Assembly: GCA_905199225.1 (NCBI GenBank)
Contig: CAJKFS010000031.1
Location: forward strand, 1-28,597
Length of the DNA stretch: 28,597 nt
Origin: an uncultured Collinsella sp.
Lineage (GTDB): Bacteria > Actinomycetota > Coriobacteriia > Coriobacteriales > Coriobacteriaceae
Direction: 5' to 3'
Shown here: piece by piece, positions 24,934 to 28,597 of the stretch
How the letters are laid out: each line of letters opens with the position of its first letter
Numbering within the stretch: the stretch's first letter is position 1
The notes under the pieces: model-generated
What the model saw: only the letters and a program-made list of their open reading frames with translations
What the model was told of the DNA's origin: nothing
The model's database searches: none
Position numbers and translations under genes: made by a program

Positions 24934-26034
24934 TTAGAGGCCGAAGGCGGATAGGATAAGGCCCCAGCCGGCGCCGATGACGTACATCATGACCAGGAAC
25001 ACGGCGTTTTCACGAGCGCTGCGGTTGGTGCGGAACAGGACAAGATAGCCCACGCCGGCGGAAATGAGCGTGCCGGCGAGCATCGGCGCCAGCTGTAGCG
25101 CGCCCTCCAGGTACAGCTGCGTAATGACCACGCTGGCCGAGCAGTTGGGGATCAGGCCGACGAGTGCCGAGCCCAAGACGGCGAGCGTCTCGTTGCCACG
25201 CAGGAACTGCTCGATCGCGGACTCTCCGAAGGTCTCGAGCACGGCAACTAGAATCAGCGTCACCAGGAAAATAAAAACCGAAACCTGTACGGTGTGCGAG
25301 ATCGCGCTGCGGATAATCGACAGGACGGGCGCACCTTCGTGGGAGTGACCGTGGTCGTGCCCATGGCCGTGGTGGTGCTCATGCTCGCCTGCGTGACCGT
25401 GGTCATGGCCGTGTCCGTGGTCGCGCTCGTGTTCATCTTCATCATCATCGCAACCGCAATGGTCGCGCTCGCACAACTCGTGGATGTGGTCGGCGCTCAC
25501 GCCCGCCTCGGCCACTTCATCAATGATGTCGCCCCCGGTATGGTCGTCGTGCGCGCAGTTCACATGAGCCGGATTGGCAGCGGTCCCCAGCACGGTACGG
25601 CGAATCGCCGCATGCGCGCGGGCATTACGACGAAGGCCGCGGATAGCCGCGTCCACGATAAAGCCCGTGACCAGCGCGATCAGTGCCTTCGAAGCCAAAA
25701 GCATCGCCATGGTCTGCACGGGCACCTGCTCGGCGAGCAACAGCGGCAGCATCTCATCGGAGGTCGAGAGGAACACGGCGACCAGCGTGCCCAGCGTCAC
25801 GACACGGCCGGCGTACAGCGTTGCTGCCATGGCCGAAAATCCGCACTGCGGCACAATGCCCAGCAGCGAGCCAGCCACGGGACCCGCAGCGCCGGCGCGC
25901 TTGATAGCGCCGTTGACGCGGTCGCCCGCAACGTGCTCAAGTGTCTCGAGAGCAAGATACGTCACCAACAAAAACGGCGCCAGCGAGAGCGTGTCCTTGC
26001 CGGCGTCGAGCAGAATATCAATCAGCAAATCCAT
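24934..26034 (-). CDS. putative heavy-metal/manganese exporter with a histidine-rich loop
   Basis: A 366-residue polytopic membrane protein resembling the family annotated as putative 10-TM heavy-metal exporter (ArsP_2-like) or putative manganese transporter. Two related halves are visible: GSLLGIVPQCGFSAMAATLY near residue 57 and GSALVGLIPNCSASVVITQL near residue 290, both with a P-x-C element in the membrane. Between them lies a soluble loop (about residues 145-235) with a His/Asp-rich tract of repeated HGH, DHGH and HHGH units and the cysteine cluster C-E-R-D-H-C-G-C. Such tracts bind metal ions such as Mn, Zn, Ni or Co in transporters. It stands alone, with its own upstream promoter and a terminator hairpin. 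The metal cannot be named from sequence. Confidence 0.85.
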   Translation of the reverse strand: MDLLIDILLDAGKDTLSLAPFLLVTYLALETLEHVAGDRVNGAIKRAGAAGPVAGSLLGIVPQCGFSAMAATLYAGRVVTLGTLVAVFLSTSDEMLPLLLAEQVPVQTMAMLLASKALIALVTGFIVDAAIRGLRRNARAHAAIRRTVLGTAANPAHVNCAHDDHTGGDIIDEVAEAGVSADHIHELCERDHCGCDDDEDEHERDHGHGHDHGHAGEHEHHHGHGHDHGHSHEGAPVLSIIRSAISHTVQVSVFIFLVTLILVAVLETFGESAIEQFLRGNETLAVLGSALVGLIPNCSASVVITQLYLEGALQLAPMLAGTLISAGVGYLVLFRTNRSARENAVFLVMMYVIGAGWGLILSAFGL

Positions 26035-26066
26035 GACGGATGGAACCTTTCATGTCTTTCGGCAGC

Positions 26067-26124
26067 ATTGTAAAAGTCCTAGCGGTCAACTAGGGTATTG
26101 TAGTTGTCCTAGGCGCGATGCCAA
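26067..26124 (-). promoter_or_regulatory. promoter and possible metal-responsive operator of the exporter gene
   Basis: On the minus strand TTGGCA (26124-26119) and TACAAT (26102-26097) are 16 bases apart, a good sigma-70-type promoter about 60-90 bases before the ATG. Overlapping and following it are CCTAG/CTAGG motifs at about 26078, 26090 and 26108, and the heptamer GTCCTAG occurs twice on the plus strand. The arrangement suits binding of a dimeric repressor such as a DtxR/MntR- or ArsR-type metal sensor, which is inference. Confidence 0.55.
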
Positions 26125-26206
26125 TAGTTGCCCATGGTAAACTATCATCTCGCCACATCTTAATGACCCTGAACCGCACGACGCGGCCCATCCAAGGAGC
26201 AGTTAT

Positions 26207-27175
26207 ATGAACGTTTCACAAGCACTCGAATACGAGCGCCAGCCGTTTATTCCCATGTTTATCTATGGCGATCACGGCGCCATGGAATCCGAGCGCCAGA
26301 AGGGCGAGGAGGCCCTTAAGGTGCTCGAAACCGAGTACTTTACCGCCGAGGGCGACCCCAGCTTCGACTTTGCCACCGTGCGCGACCTGGCTGACCGCAA
26401 CCGCGACCTGTGCGACCAGATTGGCGAGGCGCGCCTGCGCAACGTGACGCCCGCGACGCTTTCGCGCGGCCTGTCCGATGCCGACACCTGCACCGCCATC
26501 GGTAAGATGCAAAAGCGCACCGCCGCGTCGGTCATGCGCGAGATCCGCGGCGACCGCGACGCGCTCGGCGTGGCCTACGCCCGCAAGCCCATCCAGGGCA
26601 CCGTGCTCGGTATCGACATCGAGACCACCGGCCGTGCACCCGAGCGCGGTTATATCATCAATGTGGGTTGGGAAATCATGGAGCTCACCAGCGACGCCGT
26701 CCCGCACGACGCCGAGGCACACTACTGCGGCCTGCCCGATATCTACCGCGGCGAGGATGTGCCGTTGTCGAATATCCACCACATCACCTGGGACGACATC
26801 GACGGCAAAAAGCCGTTCCGCGAGAACAAGGAACTGCAGAAGCAGCTGCTCAAGCTTATGAAGAAGTACCCGTACATGGCGCACAACGCCGCCTTTGAGG
26901 ACAGTTGGTTCAAGATCCACCTGGACGGTTACGCCGAGGCACGCCGCGCCGGCAAGATCATCGTCATCGACTCGCGCCAGATCTGCCGCAGCCTGGATGC
27001 CGACGTGCGCTCGCTCCCCCGCGAGTCCACGCCCGCCGCGCTCGAGAACTGGGCGCGCCGCCGTGGAACCCTCGCCGCCGACGCCAACGAGCAGCATCTG
27101 GGCCTCGACGACACCGACCTCATGCTCCGCACCGTCCAAGCCGAGTTCAACCTCAAGAACCTGTTTGCCAAGTAG
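26207..27175 (+). CDS. DEDDh 3'-5' exonuclease (DnaQ-like)
   Basis: A 322-residue protein whose C-terminal two thirds form an RNase-T/DnaQ-type exonuclease. Exo I is LGIDIETTG (first Asp near residue 137, with the Glu two residues on). Exo II is AHNAAFEDSWF near residue 225. Exo III is HLGLDDTDL, the H-x4-D pattern of the DEDDh class, near residue 296. All four acidic residues and the histidine are present, so it should be active on DNA or RNA ends. The N-terminal 125 residues are helical and charged and unfamiliar to me. They include LRNVTPATLSRGLSDADTC and may bind a partner or nucleic acid. An AAGGAG site precedes the ATG. It is monocistronic and divergent from the exporter gene. Confidence 0.9.
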   Translation: MNVSQALEYERQPFIPMFIYGDHGAMESERQKGEEALKVLETEYFTAEGDPSFDFATVRDLADRNRDLCDQIGEARLRNVTPATLSRGLSDADTCTAIGKMQKRTAASVMREIRGDRDALGVAYARKPIQGTVLGIDIETTGRAPERGYIINVGWEIMELTSDAVPHDAEAHYCGLPDIYRGEDVPLSNIHHITWDDIDGKKPFRENKELQKQLLKLMKKYPYMAHNAAFEDSWFKIHLDGYAEARRAGKIIVIDSRQICRSLDADVRSLPRESTPAALENWARRRGTLAADANEQHLGLDDTDLMLRTVQAEFNLKNLFAK

Positions 27176-27525
27176 AAACGTCTACGACAAGCATGGCCCC
27201 GTTCACGAGCGGCCCAGCAGCGGGAAACCCCGCAGCGGGGCCGCCCTACGTTCCACAGATAGATCTGCCATCACAAATTCTGAACCCTCATTTTGAACGA
27301 TTTCGACCAATTCCCGACACGTAATTCGTTATCGGATGGTAATGCATCGATATCAAATGTGCAGCAATTGAGTATTTATATGCCATAGCTAAGCTGCGAA
27401 AACTTTTATTTAGGGCATACCAACCCATAATTGCGTCAAGCTTTTGGACAGCATTCGGTTAGACCTCTAAAACGACTTTTCCACTCAGCGCCATCAACAC
27501 GGCATTAGCTGACACAATATATACC
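27176..27525 (+). other. intergenic region with a G+C-rich hairpin after the exonuclease gene
   Basis: Near its left end, 27209-27244 can form a hairpin with outer arms GCGGCCC/GGGCCGC and inner arms GCGGG/CCCGC separated by an internal loop. No T-run follows, so it is at best a weak terminator. The rest (27250-27525) is distinctly A+T-rich with no clear open frame on either strand. An ACAATATATACC stretch lies just before the next ATG. No RNA gene was recognised. Confidence 0.5.
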
Positions 27526-28597
27526 ATGAGTATCGTATTGTCACATACCACGGCGAAAACGGTCTACCAGACCGCGCATTCGGTATCTGCGAAAGACACC
27601 GAGCCCTGTAGTCCTGCCACAATTTACGGATCATGCCCCAGCGGAGCACTCCTCGACGCAGCCGCAGAATGGCTCGCCAAACATGATGTTTCCCTCGGCG
27701 CAAATGATTCCCTCGAGGTGATGGTGTTTGATCGCAGGAATGCGCGCTATGCAATGAACTGTCAATGCCACGTTTCGTCAAAACGATTCTCGAACTCACG
27801 CTTTATAGAGCTTGAAGATGGCATCTTCATTGTTGGCGTTGAGCTTTGCGCACTTCAAGCCGCCACCTATCTCCCTTTTCGCGAACTGGTGGAGTACTAC
27901 TTTGAATTGTGCAGCGCTTACTCCCTTGGAACCGGCTCTTCCACCTCTTATAACGAGCGTTTCGCGCTCACCTCGACCGAGAGGTTAAAGCAGTTCTTTA
28001 ATTCCATTACCAGATGCGACGGTTTGGCCCTTGCCCGAAAGGCGATCCAATGTGTACGCGACGGATGCCGGTCTCCCATGGAAACGGCATTTGTCATGAT
28101 GCTAACGCTGCCCAAAAGCGAAGGAGGGCTTGGTATTAAGGGAATTGAGACCGATTACGAGGTGCAGGTCACCGCCGCCGCAAAGAATCTCACGAGACGC
28201 AAAAAGTTCTTTATGGATGCGTATCTAAAGAAATCTCGCACAGACATTGAATACAACGGTTTTTATCATGACGCGGAAGAAGACCGCGCCATCGATGAGG
28301 AACGCAAGAATGCGCTTGCGTCCATGGGATACGGAATCATCACCGTCAGCCGTTATTCCTTTATGCATGCCAGCTCTTTCGTTAGGGTCATGGAAGCAAT
28401 CCAGCGGAAAGAGGGCGTACGCCCCTCGCGTCTACCAAAAGACTTTCAAATCATGCAAGAGGACCTGAGACAGTTTGTGCTCAGAAGGTTTATAGAAGAG
28501 AAAAGGCGAATTCAGAAGCAGCTTCGGTCGCGCGCGCAGACGTGGTGTAAGAGTGTCCTGAGGTCCGTCGCTGCAAGTCCCGATGTTACTCCTTCTT
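27526..28597 (+). CDS. protein with a Vsr/DUF559-like nuclease-fold C-terminal region, runs off the right edge
   Basis: An uninterrupted frame of 357 codons runs from the ATG at 27526 to the window end without a stop. The N-terminus (MSIVLSHTTAKTVYQTAH) resembles that of actinobacterial AbiEi/DUF559-type proteins. Near residues 240-275 the pattern I-E-Y-N-G-x-x-H-D, then D-x-x-R-K-N-A-L-A-S-M-G-Y-G-I-I-T-V-S-R, resembles the Vsr/DUF559 restriction-endonuclease fold, with E242 and the following residues as possible active-site positions. The C-terminal 60 residues are Arg/Lys-rich. There is no ribosome-binding site before the ATG; a TATATA sequence only about 5 bases upstream hints at a leaderless mRNA or at a different start. 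The gene is somewhat A+T-richer than its neighbours. Function is not established. Confidence 0.65.
   Translation, partial: MSIVLSHTTAKTVYQTAHSVSAKDTEPCSPATIYGSCPSGALLDAAAEWLAKHDVSLGANDSLEVMVFDRRNARYAMNCQCHVSSKRFSNSRFIELEDGIFIVGVELCALQAATYLPFRELVEYYFELCSAYSLGTGSSTSYNERFALTSTERLKQFFNSITRCDGLALARKAIQCVRDGCRSPMETAFVMMLTLPKSEGGLGIKGIETDYEVQVTAAAKNLTRRKKFFMDAYLKKSRTDIEYNGFYHDAEEDRAIDEERKNALASMGYGIITVSRYSFMHASSFVRVMEAIQRKEGVRPSRLPKDFQIMQEDLRQFVLRRFIEEKRRIQKQLRSRAQTWCKSVLRSVAASPDVTPS

Noticed and set aside
25322..25440. Short tandem-like repeats that might be taken for a CRISPR or VNTR array
   Set aside because: They are codon-level repeats encoding the His/Asp/Gly-rich loop; there are no spacers and no fixed repeat unit.
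25294..26073. 259-codon plus-strand frame opposite the exporter gene
   Set aside because: It is antisense to a membrane protein with clear family motifs, and its hydrophobic stretch comes from the complement of the His-rich codons.
26216..27139. 307-codon open frame on the minus strand opposite the exonuclease gene
   Set aside because: It is a mirror of a coding strand that has all DEDDh motifs; the antisense product is low-complexity and unrelated to any family.

Overview
The window is high-GC, densely coded DNA. It most resembles a gut actinobacterium of the Coriobacteriia, with Collinsella or a close relative as the best guess. This rests on the G+C-rich codons, the serC-serA-DUF1015-like cluster and the protein styles; no rRNA or other taxonomic marker is present, so the assignment is inference.

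Left part (about 83-16276, all on the minus strand, so read from right to left): an apparently complete BREX type 1 phage-defence operon. The order is brxA, brxB, brxC, pglX (5' part), a HEPN-domain gene, pglX (3' part), pglZ, brxL, an unknown 454-residue gene and an unknown 65-residue acidic gene. Two things stand out. First, pglX is cut into two open reading frames exactly at the hinge between the methyltransferase/recognition part and the C-terminal domain. An A+T-rich gene for a protein with a HEPN RNase motif (R-N-S-L-A-H) sits in the gap. Second, brxA begins at a run of ten G residues. With nine Gs, an upstream GTG with a good ribosome-binding site would be in frame and would supply the missing N-terminus; with ten it is out of frame. 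This looks like a slipped-strand on/off switch for the first gene of the operon.

Middle part (16584-21453, plus strand): a small protein with a Phd/YefM-like N-terminus diverges from the BREX operon. It is followed by the serine biosynthesis genes serC and serA, a strong terminator, an M20 metallopeptidase and a short DUF1015-like protein that ends at a perfect 14-bp terminator hairpin.

Right part: two tandem paralogous histidine phosphatases and a nitroreductase (minus strand); an HdeD-like membrane protein directly abutting a YaiI/YqxD protein (plus); a histidine-rich heavy-metal/manganese exporter-like permease (minus) with its own promoter and a cluster of CCTAG motifs; a DEDDh exonuclease (plus); and a gene open to the right edge whose C-terminal half resembles a Vsr/DUF559-type nuclease fold.

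No tRNA, rRNA, CRISPR array, transposase or integrase was recognised.
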